NCBI GenBank assembly: GCA_015061285.1
Contig: SUWW01000022.1
Coordinates: 1 to 39,843 of the forward strand
Origin: Bacteroidales bacterium
GTDB lineage: Bacteria; Bacteroidota; Bacteroidia; Bacteroidales; Marinilabiliaceae
Length of the DNA: 39,843 nucleotides
Direction: 5' to 3'
Made by a program: the position numbers and the translations under genes. The notes under the pieces are model-generated. The model saw only the letters and a program-made list of their open reading frames with translations, ran no database searches and had not been told where the DNA came from. This document shows, piece by piece, positions 14,687-23,471 of this stretch. Numbering within the stretch: the stretch's first letter is position 1; each line of letters begins with the position of its first letter.

Positions 14687-16204
14687 ATGAACGACGAGTG
14701 GTCAATATTGCAGAATGGTAATGATATACGCGGAGTAGCCGATGATGGAATAATAGGCGAAACAGTAACGCTCTCTACGGCCAAAGTGGAAGCTCTTGGA
14801 AAGGGTTTTGTGCGTTGGCTGTGGCGCCATGAAGGACATCGCCATCTCTCTATTGCTGTAGGTATGGATTGTCGTCTTACTGGACCAATGTTTATACATT
14901 CGCTTGAGCAAGCCATTACTCATCTCGGTAGCGATGTGCTCAACTGTGGTGTGACGTCGACGCCAGCAATGCTTATGAGTACCAGCATGCCTGATGTGAA
15001 TGCCGATGGTGCCATCATGATTACGGGCAGCCACATGACGTTCAACTACAATGGATTGAAGTTTTTCCATAATGGAGCTGATATAAGCAAAGAAGAACTT
15101 GCCGAAATCATAGAAATAGCCTCTGTTGAAGTAGACGATAATTCGCAAGTCTATGGCGATGTGCATATATGCAACTTGCAAGCTAAATATGCTCGCGTTT
15201 TGCGCAATAAAATACTTGAAGAACTCTCCGATGCGCCAAATCCACAATTGCCGCTCGAAGGTTTGAAGATTGTTGTCGATGCTGGCAATGGTGCAGGTGG
15301 CTTTTTTGCAACTCGTGTTCTCAAACATCTTGGTGCCGATATTACCGGTAGCCAATTCCTTGTGCCTGATGGTCGATTCCCCAATCACATGCCAAATCCG
15401 GAGGATTACGAAGCAATGTGTTCGCTCGAAGAGGCTGTCAAAAATTCCAATGCCGACCTCGGTATTATTTTCGATAGCGATGTGGATCGTGTGGCCATTG
15501 TCGACAACGAAGGACGTAACTATAATAGAAACGAATTTGTGGCGTTAGCATCGGCTATTGTACTTGAACAACATCCTAATACTAAGATTGTTACAGATAG
15601 TATCACCTCTAATGGTCTTGATCGTTTCATTGTAAATATTCTTGGTGGGCGACATTGCCGCTATCAGCGTGGTTATCGCAACGTCATAGCAGAAGCAAAA
15701 CGCTTGAATGAAAATGGTGAAGAGTGTTGGCTCGCAGTGGAGACGTCGGGACATGCTGCGTTCCGCGAAAACAATTTCTATGATGATGGTGCATATTTTG
15801 CCATCAAAGTGGTGATTAAACTTGCCAAACTAAAGCGCGCTGGTAAGACGCTATATTCACTTATCGAGAAGTTGCCTGTGCCTGCAGAGGCCATGGAGTG
15901 TCGTTTACGAGTAAAAGCCGATGACTTTGGGCGTGTGGCAGACGACACGATGGCGGGTTTGCGACAATTTGTGTCGCAAGTGCGCGGATGGGAAGAAGTA
16001 AACAAAAACCATGAAGGTTTGCGTGTGCTATGTCCCAACGACAAGGAGCAAGGCTGGTTCCTCATACGCCGTTCGCTCCACGAAGCAGTGCTTCCTCTTA
16101 ATATTGAGAGTGAAGTGGCTGGTGGTGCGCAGGAAATAGCTAATAAACTGAAACTCTATTTTCGTAACATTAGAAACATAGATTCCACCTCGCTATATAA
16201 ATAA
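14687..16204 (+). CDS. Phosphohexomutase (phosphomannomutase/phosphoglucomutase family)
   Basis: Cytoplasmic alpha-D-phosphohexomutase of 505 residues that would interconvert hexose 1- and 6-phosphates. The phosphoserine loop is present but non-standard: Ser 115 in ITGSHMTFNYNGLKFF rather than the usual TASHNP. The metal loop is DSDVDR (Asp 263, 265, 267), and the sugar-binding loop is ETSGH at 352-356. A C-terminal domain (about 405-490) completes the four-domain fold. The sugar specificity (mannose, glucose or glucosamine) cannot be read from the sequence. The downstream lipoprotein gene starts 7 bases after the stop, so they are co-transcribed. Confidence 0.9.
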   Translation: MNDEWSILQNGNDIRGVADDGIIGETVTLSTAKVEALGKGFVRWLWRHEGHRHLSIAVGMDCRLTGPMFIHSLEQAITHLGSDVLNCGVTSTPAMLMSTSMPDVNADGAIMITGSHMTFNYNGLKFFHNGADISKEELAEIIEIASVEVDDNSQVYGDVHICNLQAKYARVLRNKILEELSDAPNPQLPLEGLKIVVDAGNGAGGFFATRVLKHLGADITGSQFLVPDGRFPNHMPNPEDYEAMCSLEEAVKNSNADLGIIFDSDVDRVAIVDNEGRNYNRNEFVALASAIVLEQHPNTKIVTDSITSNGLDRFIVNILGGRHCRYQRGYRNVIAEAKRLNENGEECWLAVETSGHAAFRENNFYDDGAYFAIKVVIKLAKLKRAGKTLYSLIEKLPVPAEAMECRLRVKADDFGRVADDTMAGLRQFVSQVRGWEEVNKNHEGLRVLCPNDKEQGWFLIRRSLHEAVLPLNIESEVAGGAQEIANKLKLYFRNIRNIDSTSLYK

Positions 16205-16211
16205 CACCATT

Positions 16212-17021
16212 ATGAATGCACGCATACTTATCATATTCATAACACTAATCTTGATCGTCTCGTCGTGTACTAAAATGAAAGTGCAAGGGCAAGAAGATGT
16301 CGATGGCAATACCTATGAGCGCGTTGATGTCTATTCTGACATTAAGCCTAAAGAAGGCGTTCGTCCGCTTGCTATGGGATTTGAGGCGAACGATTGTGAA
16401 TTCGATATGGTGTATGTGTCTGGTGGCTACTTGCATCCCAAAGATGAAGATCGGCGAGAAGAATATATCAACCACTTCTACATAGGAAAAACCGAAGTGA
16501 CTCAAAAGTTGTGGACGGCCGTTATGGGCTATAACCATTCCTTTTTTGTCGACGAAGAAAATCCTGTTGAAACTATTACTTACGACGAAGCTGTCGAGTT
16601 TACTCATCGCATAAGTAGCATTATTGGTCGTAATTTCCGTTTACCAACCGAGATGGAATGGCGCTTTGCTGCCTATGGAGGCAATGCCTCGCGACGAACT
16701 ACATATAGTGGTAGCGAAAAATTTTGGGAAGTGGCTTGGCTTTTCGAAAATAGTGGCGATCATACACATCATGTAGGTACAAAATTGCCCAACGAACTTG
16801 GCATATACGACATGACAGGCAATGTGTCGGAATGGTGTAGTGATTTGTATTATGGTAACTATGGCGATAGTAGTAATAATGGTTATTCGTATTTTCACAT
16901 TCATCGTGGCGCTACGTGGTCGAGCATTGCCGCTGATGCTACTATTATGAGTGTATCGCGTAAATATTTATACACAAGCAATTCGCAAGTAGGTTTTCGC
17001 TTGGTTATGGATTGTGATTAA
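16212..17021 (+). CDS. SUMF1/FGE-fold lipoprotein without the catalytic cysteines
   Basis: 269-residue lipoprotein: the signal peptide ends in VSSC with Cys 19. Residues 65-267 carry the formylglycine-generating enzyme (SUMF1) fold signatures: IGKTEVTQKLW, FRLPTEMEWRFAA, NELGIYDMTGNVSEWC and VGFRL. In true FGE enzymes a Cys pair follows the RGGS segment; here the matching segment HRGATWSSIAADATIMSV (231-248) has none. The only cysteines are 19, 62, 209 and 268. It is therefore probably a structural or binding lipoprotein, as with GldK-type gliding/secretion lipoproteins, rather than an oxidase. It lies between the phosphohexomutase and SlyD-like genes. Confidence 0.83.
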   Translation: MNARILIIFITLILIVSSCTKMKVQGQEDVDGNTYERVDVYSDIKPKEGVRPLAMGFEANDCEFDMVYVSGGYLHPKDEDRREEYINHFYIGKTEVTQKLWTAVMGYNHSFFVDEENPVETITYDEAVEFTHRISSIIGRNFRLPTEMEWRFAAYGGNASRRTTYSGSEKFWEVAWLFENSGDHTHHVGTKLPNELGIYDMTGNVSEWCSDLYYGNYGDSSNNGYSYFHIHRGATWSSIAADATIMSVSRKYLYTSNSQVGFRLVMDCD

Positions 17022-17057
17022 TACCTTGAAAATAATATAGTTATATATCGTAAACTT

Positions 17058-17615
17058 ATGAAGATAGAAAAGAATGCGTTTGTGACTCTGACGTATGAGT
17101 TGCGCCTCGAAGGTAAAGAAGGTCCAATAGTAGAAAAAACAGATGTAGCTACACCTTTGCGTTTTATATATGGTGCTGGTCGCATGTTGCCTATGTTCGA
17201 AAAACATATCGATGGACTTGAAATGGGGAGCAAATTCGAATTCTCTATCCCTTGTGCCGATGCTTATGGTGAGAAAAATGATGAGGCCATAGTAGATGTA
17301 CCTAAGAGCATTTTTATTGTCGACGGAGCACTCCGCGAAGATTTGCTGCAACTCGGTCATAGCATACCTATGATGGGTGCCAACGGACAACGAATGAATG
17401 GCGTAGTGCTTGAAATCACTGATAGCACAGTTAAGATGGATTTCAATCATCCACTTGCTGGACAAGATCTGTTTTTCTCTGGTGATATTATTGAAGTACG
17501 TGAAGCAACAGCCGAAGAGCTTGTAGGCGAAAGTTGCTGCGGTGGCGGTGGTTGCGGAGGTGGCTGCTGCGGTGGTTGTGGAAGTGATGGTGGTTGTGGT
17601 GGCGGTTGCCATTAA
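17058..17615 (+). CDS. slyD: SlyD-like FKBP-type peptidyl-prolyl isomerase with Cys/Gly-rich tail
   Basis: 185 residues, cytoplasmic, no signal peptide. FKBP core at about residues 1-65 and 125-150 with LRFIYGAGRMLPMFEKHIDGL, and an inserted chaperone (IF) domain at about 70-120, as in SlyD. The tail (159-185) is almost only Gly and Cys: eight Cys (160, 161, 166, 170, 171, 174, 180, 184) and a final His. In SlyD of Proteobacteria a His/Cys tail binds nickel; this one is Cys-rich with one His, so zinc, nickel or copper binding is plausible but unproven. The isomerase helps folding at proline bonds. It begins 36 bases after the SUMF1-like gene and ends 13 bases before aroC. Confidence 0.92.
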   Translation: MKIEKNAFVTLTYELRLEGKEGPIVEKTDVATPLRFIYGAGRMLPMFEKHIDGLEMGSKFEFSIPCADAYGEKNDEAIVDVPKSIFIVDGALREDLLQLGHSIPMMGANGQRMNGVVLEITDSTVKMDFNHPLAGQDLFFSGDIIEVREATAEELVGESCCGGGGCGGGCCGGCGSDGGCGGGCH

Positions 17616-17628
17616 ATCTTATTAGCTT

Positions 17629-18711
17629 ATGGCTGGAAATATTTTTGGCAACATATTTCGTTTGTCAACCTTTGGCGAATCGCACGGCGAAGCTGTTGGC
17701 GGTGTGGTAGATGGCATGTTGCCAGGTTTGCCTATCGATATTGATTTTATTCAAAAAGAACTAAATCGCCGTCGTCCTGGACAATCGCGGATTACCACCC
17801 CTCGCGATGAAAAAGATCGCGTGCGTCTGCTTAGCGGTGTGTTCGAAGGTCGCTCAACTGGCACACCTATCGGATTCATAGTAGAAAACGAAAACCAGCA
17901 TTCGGCCGATTACGACAATATTCGCAAGATTTATCGCCCTTCGCATGCCGATTATACCTACGATGCTAAATACGGACTTCGAGACCATCGTGGAGGTGGT
18001 CGATCGTCGGCACGCGAGACAATAGCGCGCGTAGTTGGCGGTGCTCTTGCCAAAATTATTCTGAATGAGTATGGCATAATAGTAACTGCCTTCACTAAGC
18101 AAATAGGTACGATAGTGCTTAACACGCCATACACATCGCTCGACCTTAGCAAAACCGAAGACAACATAGTTCGTTGTCCCGATGCTGCTACGGCTGAGAA
18201 AATGATAGCTCTCATAGATGAGGTGCGTATGGCTAAGGATTCCATTGGTGGCGTAATTACGTGTGTTGTCCGTGGCGTTTCTGCTGGCCTGGGCGATCCG
18301 TGCTTCGACAAGCTGCAAGCTACGTTGGCTCATGCCATGCTTAGCATCAATGCGGTGAAAGGCTTCGAATATGGCTCGGGCTTCTCGGGTAGTTCTATGC
18401 GTGGCTCGGCTCATAACGATATTTTCTATGTCGATGGTGATGAGGTACATACGCGAACAAACTTCAGTGGAGGCATTCAGGGTGGCATAAGCAATGGCGA
18501 GGATATTTATTTCAACGTTGCTTTCAAACCTACAGCTACCATACTTATGGAGCAACCGACTATAAACACCGACAAAGAAGAGGTTAACACCATTGTGAAA
18601 GGTCGCCACGATCCATGTGTTGTGCCGCGTGCTGTGCCCATTGTAGAAGCTATGGCTGCCATGACCATAGTAGATGCTCTACTTATGCAGCGCTCTATTT
18701 CAGGTCGATAA
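17629..18711 (+). CDS. aroC: Chorismate synthase
   Basis: Last step of the shikimate pathway, 5-enolpyruvylshikimate 3-phosphate to chorismate, with reduced FMN. 360 residues, normal length. Family signatures: FGESHG near residue 15, [31 protein letters not shown] and [10 protein letters not shown]. It sits inside an otherwise envelope-related cluster, 13 bases after slyD, which may be simple operon sharing. Confidence 0.97.
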   Translation: MAGNIFGNIFRLSTFGESHGEAVGGVVDGMLPGLPIDIDFIQKELNRRRPGQSRITTPRDEKDRVRLLSGVFEGRSTGTPIGFIVENENQHSADYDNIRKIYRPSHADYTYDAKYGLRDHRGGGRSSARETIARVVGGALAKIILNEYGIIVTAFTKQIGTIVLNTPYTSLDLSKTEDNIVRCPDAATAEKMIALIDEVRMAKDSIGGVITCVVRGVSAGLGDPCFDKLQATLAHAMLSINAVKGFEYGSGFSGSSMRGSAHNDIFYVDGDEVHTRTNFSGGIQGGISNGEDIYFNVAFKPTATILMEQPTINTDKEEVNTIVKGRHDPCVVPRAVPIVEAMAAMTIVDALLMQRSISGR

Positions 18712-18737
18712 CCAATATTAATAATAACATATCAACT

Positions 18738-19811
18738 ATGAACAAAATCTTTTTTCTTGCCGTAGCAGTCGCTTTCACAGCCTGCTCTACGCAGCCTATG
18801 CCTACTAAAATTGCGCCCAACGATGTCAATATCCAATATGTAGGTCGCGTCGTAGCAAGTAGCGATTCGGTGGTATTTACTTACCCCGGAACCTCAGTAT
18901 TTCTGCACTTTACTGGCTCTTCTCTAAGTCTTATGCAAAAGCCTAATAGTGGTTACTATATGGTAGAAATAGATGGCGGTGAAGCAAAAAAAGTTGCGTC
19001 AAATGGCGATTCGTTGCTTGTAGTTGCCGACAGTTTAGGCGCAAATGCTCACACTGCTCGTATTATGTATGTGGTTGAAGGTTATGAACTTAAGCCAGCG
19101 ATATATTCATACATATTGGCTGCCGATCAAAAGCTTATTGAGCCATTGCCGCTGCCCGAGCGAAAGATTTTGTTCATTGGAAATAGTATCACGTGTGGTT
19201 ATGGCGTTGAGGATTCTATTCCAGAAAACCATTTTACCTACGATACCGAGAATCACTATTATACCTATGCTGCTCTTACAGCGTCCAGATTGAATGCGCA
19301 GCATCACGCTATAGCGCGCTCGGGCATTGGTATTTACCGTAATTATGGCGATAAGCGTGAAGGTTCTGTCGAAAATATGCCATACAAATTCAAACAAACG
19401 CTTTTCGATAATCCCAACTACGAGTGGAAAATGTCGGATTATGAGCCCAATATTATTTGCATAAACCTTGGCACCAACGACACAAGCCTCGATAATTACG
19501 ATATTGATGCCTTCCGCTCGTCGTATGTAGCTTTTGTTGAGCAACTTCGTACATATTATCCCGAAAGCAAAATTTTGTTGCTTTGTGGCTCGATGCTCAA
19601 CGGCAAAGCGTTGGAAGATGTTGTGCAAAGCCTCGATGCTGTAGTTGCCGAGTGTGCCGCTAAAGGTGATAGTGCCATATATCGATTCGACTTCACTCCG
19701 CAAGATGGTTCGCTCGGCTATGGCTCCGATTATCATCCTTCGCTTGCTCAGCAACGCAAAATGGCCGATGAACTTACCCCATATATTTCAGAGTTGATGT
19801 GTTGGAAATAG
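18738..19811 (+). CDS. Carbohydrate esterase family 2-like lipoprotein (SGNH hydrolase)
   Basis: 357-residue predicted acetyl esterase. The frame is open to 18615 inside aroC, but ATG 18738 starts a signal peptide with lipobox FTAC (Cys 16), and that start is chosen. An N-terminal beta-sandwich (about 28-130) is followed by an SGNH domain: nucleophile Ser 150 in FIGNSITCGYG, Asn 247 in GTNDTS, and the Asp 331/His 333 pair in DYHPS. This two-domain order is typical of CE2 enzymes, which remove acetyl groups from plant polysaccharides or oligosaccharides. Predicted to sit on the outer membrane. Last gene of the cluster, 26 bases after aroC. Confidence 0.9.
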   Translation: MNKIFFLAVAVAFTACSTQPMPTKIAPNDVNIQYVGRVVASSDSVVFTYPGTSVFLHFTGSSLSLMQKPNSGYYMVEIDGGEAKKVASNGDSLLVVADSLGANAHTARIMYVVEGYELKPAIYSYILAADQKLIEPLPLPERKILFIGNSITCGYGVEDSIPENHFTYDTENHYYTYAALTASRLNAQHHAIARSGIGIYRNYGDKREGSVENMPYKFKQTLFDNPNYEWKMSDYEPNIICINLGTNDTSLDNYDIDAFRSSYVAFVEQLRTYYPESKILLLCGSMLNGKALEDVVQSLDAVVAECAAKGDSAIYRFDFTPQDGSLGYGSDYHPSLAQQRKMADELTPYISELMCWK

Positions 19812-19878
19812 CAGATTCTGAACCGTAAGAATTAGTTTATCACGATTCTTGTCGGTGTTAATATTTATGCACAAAAAC

Positions 19879-19908
19879 TTTGTCGTTGAAAAAATATGTT
19901 TACTTTTG
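19879..19908 (+). promoter_or_regulatory. Promoter of the 31-residue repeat protein gene
   Basis: TTTG at 19879-19882 and a perfect -7 TACTTTTG at 19901-19908, 18 bases apart. Transcription would start near 19914, so starts at 19880 are excluded and ATG 19937 is favoured. Confidence 0.65.
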
Positions 19909-19936
19909 TGCAAACATGTTAATTATCAACGAAAAA

Positions 19937-20737
19937 ATGTTAACACAATTATTGAAAAGGTCTTTTTGCAAAAGGAGCAGAAGCAGCAACACTAAACTAA
20001 TCTTTGAAACCCAAATGGTGGTTCTGATTTTATTGGTATTGTTAATAGCTATGCCATTTATCAAAGATACCCCGTTGGTTGAAGATGAAGGACACACGAC
20101 ATCTACAATTTCGTATAAATACAACTCCGAAAAGCAGCAAGGTGTATATTCAAGCAAAGAGGAGTGTAAATACGATAAATTGGGCAATATCGTCACCAAA
20201 ATTAAGTATGGCTACTTGGAAGAGTCGGCATCGTGGTATTATGTAAGCAAAGAGAGCTATGACTACGACGAAAATGGCAATTGCATTACCGAGGTGATGT
20301 ATAATTATGATTTCAACAATTCGAAATGGCTCGGATATAACCAGCAAAAATTTGCATACGATGCGAAAGGCAACAAAGTAGCGTATGTATATAGTTTTTA
20401 TGATAATAATACATCATCGTGGATAGATTCGAGTCGTGGTGAATATTCATACGATGAGGTTGGTAATCGTACAATGTTTGCTTCATACAAATACAGCGTG
20501 TCGCAAGCAAAGTGGATAAATTCAAGCAAAGAAGAGTATGCCTACGACAGCGAAGGCAATAGAATTTCATCGGTTTCCTACAAATTCGATTCAGAAAAGT
20601 CTTTGTGGGTTGGAACCGATAAGTATGTATATACATACAACGCAGAAGGCTTTCGCACTACATATTCAGCCTATAAATACGATGAAAACACCTCTTCGTG
20701 GGTCGACTCAGAAAGGTATGAGTATTCGTATGATTAG
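19937..20737 (+). CDS. Membrane-anchored protein of seven 31-residue YD-type repeats
   Basis: 266 residues. A basic N-terminus (about 1-26) is followed by one hydrophobic segment (MVVLILLVLLIAMPF), so it is probably a signal anchor with the rest outside the inner membrane. From about residue 50 to the end the protein is exactly seven units of 31 residues, each ending in YD or YN. The consensus is x-x-GN at positions 3-4, Y-x-Y at 11-13, W at 20, and E-x-x-YD at the end. Only the first unit lacks the Trp. The last unit ends exactly at the stop codon. The motif resembles the YD-type repeats of RHS-like and DUF3836-like Bacteroidales proteins, but I do not recognise a named family with confidence. 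Confidence 0.72.
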   Translation: MLTQLLKRSFCKRSRSSNTKLIFETQMVVLILLVLLIAMPFIKDTPLVEDEGHTTSTISYKYNSEKQQGVYSSKEECKYDKLGNIVTKIKYGYLEESASWYYVSKESYDYDENGNCITEVMYNYDFNNSKWLGYNQQKFAYDAKGNKVAYVYSFYDNNTSSWIDSSRGEYSYDEVGNRTMFASYKYSVSQAKWINSSKEEYAYDSEGNRISSVSYKFDSEKSLWVGTDKYVYTYNAEGFRTTYSAYKYDENTSSWVDSERYEYSYD

Positions 20738-20762
20738 TTCATAATTTGTGCTTTATAAAATG

Positions 20763-20800
20763 AAAAGAGGTCGTTCAACTTTTGTTGGCGGCCTCTTTTC
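20763..20800. terminator. Bidirectional terminator between the repeat protein and C1 peptidase genes
   Basis: AAAAGAGG...CCTCTTTT with further pairing inside (GTCG with CGGC). It lies between two converging genes, with T-rich tails on both sides. Confidence 0.82.
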
Positions 20801-20824
20801 TTATTTCGGTTCGAGAGAATAATT

Positions 20825-22216
20825 CTACATCTCTGGAGCAAACATTGGATCCCATGCTGGGAGAAGTGTTGGCTTTTGTTTTAGAATGTTGAGTATTTTC
20901 TCAGATACGTATTTCTTTTCAACCACAAGACGGAACATATACTCGTTGAACCACTCATCTGTCATAATAAGATAGCCATTGTGACCACTTGAAGCACCCC
21001 AACTATTCTCGACTCTCCATTTTGTTGGTTTGCCATTTTTGTCGATATCTACAGCATCGAGTGTCATAGCATGCGACGAACCACTTTGATGGCTCAACAC
21101 GCGTTGACGTTTGTCCATGTTGAATGTAGTACCCATGAGCGATGCATAATCATAATTATTAAGATCGAGAAGACCACGTTCCGAATCGAGTTGCTTAGCA
21201 ACATCGCATGAAAAATACATAGCCGTAGAATCCTTGAGCGATGCTATGGCAATAGGTTTTATATCTTCGATAGGTAGATTTATGTATAGCCAATTGTGTC
21301 CGTCGTATGTATGGCGGTCGTATTCAATTTCATAAACTTTGTAGTATTCGCGAGCTGGATCGTTCATAAGCATTACGAAATCGGTGAGAATGGGATTGTT
21401 AGCAAATTTTTTAGCGAACGAAAGAGGTGTATAAGTATCGTTGGATACGAGTTCACCTTTCGAATTGTATTGTGCCCAAGTGAACTCTTTGGGTGGCATG
21501 CCCAAGTTAATAACCAACATTTTGTATATCACGCCAAGCATTTGCTCTTTTTTGGCAATGAGGGCTTTTTCGTTAGCACCTTTTTCGGCTGCAGAGCGGA
21601 GTTCGATGGCTTGTTCGCGTAGCTTTTCTTTTATTAGAGCAGCCATGCGGCTCGTATTGTTAGCCGAGTGCGACTCGGGCATAACCGATGCAGGCACGAG
21701 ACCATATTTAGTTACGAGGTCGGCTACTCCAGCGAAAGTACCGCCGTCGCTGAGTGGATTGCTGAACAACCAATCTACTTTGCGGTCGTCCATCGAAAGT
21801 TTGCGTGTGTCGATGATGGCTTGAAGGAATAGGTTCGATTTTTCAAGTTGGTCATAGAAAAATACGTATGACTGTGAAAATTGGAACGAACCAAGGTCAA
21901 AATCGCTTATCGCTTTGGCTCTAAGTACGTTGAGTCCAGTGAAAAGCCAACAACGTCCAGAACTATTTTGGTCGGTGATGCCTTTAGTTTTAACCTCTAC
22001 ACTGAAATGGTCGTCGACAGGCTTGTTATTTTCTTGATTTACAGCAAGCTTTTTTATCTCATTGTTGCCTATGGCGTTGCGAATAGCGCGTTCGGCAGGT
22101 GTCTCTCGGTAATTAGTTCTTAACTGTTCTACTAATTCATTGCTAATCGATTGTGCTGCTGCTCCACTACCCATAAGCAATGTGAATGCTGCAACAATTG
22201 TGAATTTAATTTTCAT
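20825..22216 (-). CDS. C1B-family peptidase (bleomycin hydrolase/aminopeptidase C-like), secreted form
   Basis: 463 residues from ATG 22216; the frame is open to 22291 but the signal peptide (MKIKFTIVAAFTLLMGSGAAAQ) begins at 22216. Papain-like catalytic residues are visible: Gln 83 and Cys 89 in QNSSGRCW, His 382 in GSSHAMTLDAVD, Asn 404 in VENSWGA. The family forms hexameric aminopeptidases, usually cytoplasmic; the N-terminal signal peptide places this one in the periplasm or outside. It lies 61 bases after the DUF3820 gene and may be read through from the trkH operon. No own -7 element was recognised. Confidence 0.92.
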   Translation of the reverse strand: MKIKFTIVAAFTLLMGSGAAAQSISNELVEQLRTNYRETPAERAIRNAIGNNEIKKLAVNQENNKPVDDHFSVEVKTKGITDQNSSGRCWLFTGLNVLRAKAISDFDLGSFQFSQSYVFFYDQLEKSNLFLQAIIDTRKLSMDDRKVDWLFSNPLSDGGTFAGVADLVTKYGLVPASVMPESHSANNTSRMAALIKEKLREQAIELRSAAEKGANEKALIAKKEQMLGVIYKMLVINLGMPPKEFTWAQYNSKGELVSNDTYTPLSFAKKFANNPILTDFVMLMNDPAREYYKVYEIEYDRHTYDGHNWLYINLPIEDIKPIAIASLKDSTAMYFSCDVAKQLDSERGLLDLNNYDYASLMGTTFNMDKRQRVLSHQSGSSHAMTLDAVDIDKNGKPTKWRVENSWGASSGHNGYLIMTDEWFNEYMFRLVVEKKYVSEKILNILKQKPTLLPAWDPMFAPEM

Positions 22217-22277
22217 AATTCTATTTAGGTTTAGTTTTGGTAAATAGTTGTGATATAGTTGTTTACTGCTTGGGTGC

Positions 22278-22490
22278 TTATTTTTTCTCAAAAGGTTTTA
22301 GTAAGTATTCTAAACCATTGAGTTTTATCTCGTAAAGTGTGGCTAATAATACCCCGAGACGCCCTGCAGGAAATCCTTTCTGCTTGAACCACAACACATA
22401 GGTTTCGGGAAGTTTATATAGTACCACACCTTTATATCGTCCGAAGGGCATCTTCATATTAGCAAGTTCGTATAGGATTTTTTCGTCCAT
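22278..22490 (-). CDS. DUF3820 family small protein
   Basis: 70 residues, no signal peptide. The pattern MPFGRYKG near residue 14 and LPETYVLWFKQKGFPAGRLG identifies the DUF3820 family, a compact fold found in many Bacteria. Function is unknown; some relatives are labelled quorum-sensing-regulated. It begins 3 bases after the BASS transporter stop, so they are translationally linked. Confidence 0.83.
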   Translation of the reverse strand: MDEKILYELANMKMPFGRYKGVVLYKLPETYVLWFKQKGFPAGRLGVLLATLYEIKLNGLEYLLKPFEKK

Positions 22491-22493
22491 AGC

Positions 22494-23471
22494 TTATGCG
22501 TTCTTGTTTGTTTTGTGGTCGTCGATGCGGCAGAAAAGACCAGCCAAAATTGTGCCCGAAATCGAATGCCAAGCGCACGATATAGCGCAAGGTACTATTG
22601 AAAGAGGGTTTGTTGCCATAAAAAATGTAGCTGCAAGCGATGTGGCTAAACCTGCGTTTTGCATACCTATTTCTATAGAAAGAGTACGGCTTTTTGCAAT
22701 GTTGAATTTTGCTATGTGGGCCACTATGTATCCAAGAATGTAGCCTGTAGTGTTGTGGCAAAATACTACTGCAAATGTGAGCAAAAACAACATTAGCCCA
22801 TGCTCCATCAAAGTGCTATGAACACTCGATACTACGCCTCCAACTATGCACGCCAAACCTACAACTGAAAAACCAGGCATCACGTTGCGAACTTGCTGAA
22901 ACGAGCTGTTTGTGCCAATCTTCATATTTAGCACGAAACCTATAAACACTGGTATTATAGTTACTATAAGTATGTTTAGGAACATTCCTACAGCGTCTAC
23001 ATCAACACTCTTGTCGGCCAACATAAGTACGAGAAATGGGGTAGCGAAAGGTGCTATGAGTGTCGAAACGGTGGTCATACCTACCGAGAATGCTACATCA
23101 CCTTTGCACAAGAAACTCATTATGTTCGACGACACGCCTCCAGGACAGCAGCCTACTAATATTATACCTATCGAAAGTGAAGCATCGAGGTTGAATATGC
23201 GCGTCAGAGTGTAGGCAACGAGCGGCATGATGGTGAATTGCGATAGTGTGCCGAGAAGTATGTCGAATGGTCGTTGAACTAATATTTTCAAGTCGCTTAT
23301 CGTGAGCGTGAGACCCATAGTCAGCATTATGAATCCCAATATAGCCACTTGTGTATAACCTCTTACCCACGAAAATATGTCGGGTACTATAAGCGTTAGT
23401 ATAGCTATAAGTATTATAAAAATTGAAGTATAGCGACTTAGCCACGCCGATATTTGTTGCAAAATTTTCAT
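22494..23471 (-). CDS. Bile acid:sodium symporter family (BASS) transporter
   Basis: 325-residue inner-membrane protein with nine or ten hydrophobic segments. The signature LVGCCPGGVSSNIMSFLCKGD and the later EIGMQNAGLATSLA match the BASS/SBF family, including the crossover motifs that bind sodium and substrate. Substrates in bacteria range from bile acids to pantoate and other organic anions; the sequence does not tell which. The ATG at 23471 overlaps the trkH stop (ATGA), supporting this start over the upstream in-frame one at 23483. Confidence 0.92.
   Translation of the reverse strand: MKILQQISAWLSRYTSIFIILIAILTLIVPDIFSWVRGYTQVAILGFIMLTMGLTLTISDLKILVQRPFDILLGTLSQFTIMPLVAYTLTRIFNLDASLSIGIILVGCCPGGVSSNIMSFLCKGDVAFSVGMTTVSTLIAPFATPFLVLMLADKSVDVDAVGMFLNILIVTIIPVFIGFVLNMKIGTNSSFQQVRNVMPGFSVVGLACIVGGVVSSVHSTLMEHGLMLFLLTFAVVFCHNTTGYILGYIVAHIAKFNIAKSRTLSIEIGMQNAGLATSLAATFFMATNPLSIVPCAISCAWHSISGTILAGLFCRIDDHKTNKNA

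Noticed and set aside
16212-17021. Annotation as a sulfatase-activating formylglycine-generating enzyme
   Set aside because: The catalytic cysteine pair is absent, and no sulfatase gene is in the window.
16968-17612. Long minus-strand ORF rich in Thr and Ala opposite slyD
   Set aside because: It is the antisense of the Gly/Cys codon repeats of the SlyD tail; no start context, and codon use is an artefact of the repeat.
17854-18609. Minus-strand ORF of 251 codons opposite aroC
   Set aside because: Shadow of a highly conserved plus-strand gene; no family signature.
20100-20737. Regular 93-base period that could suggest a CRISPR-like array
   Set aside because: The period is a coding repeat of 31 codons with divergent DNA and no constant repeat/spacer structure.
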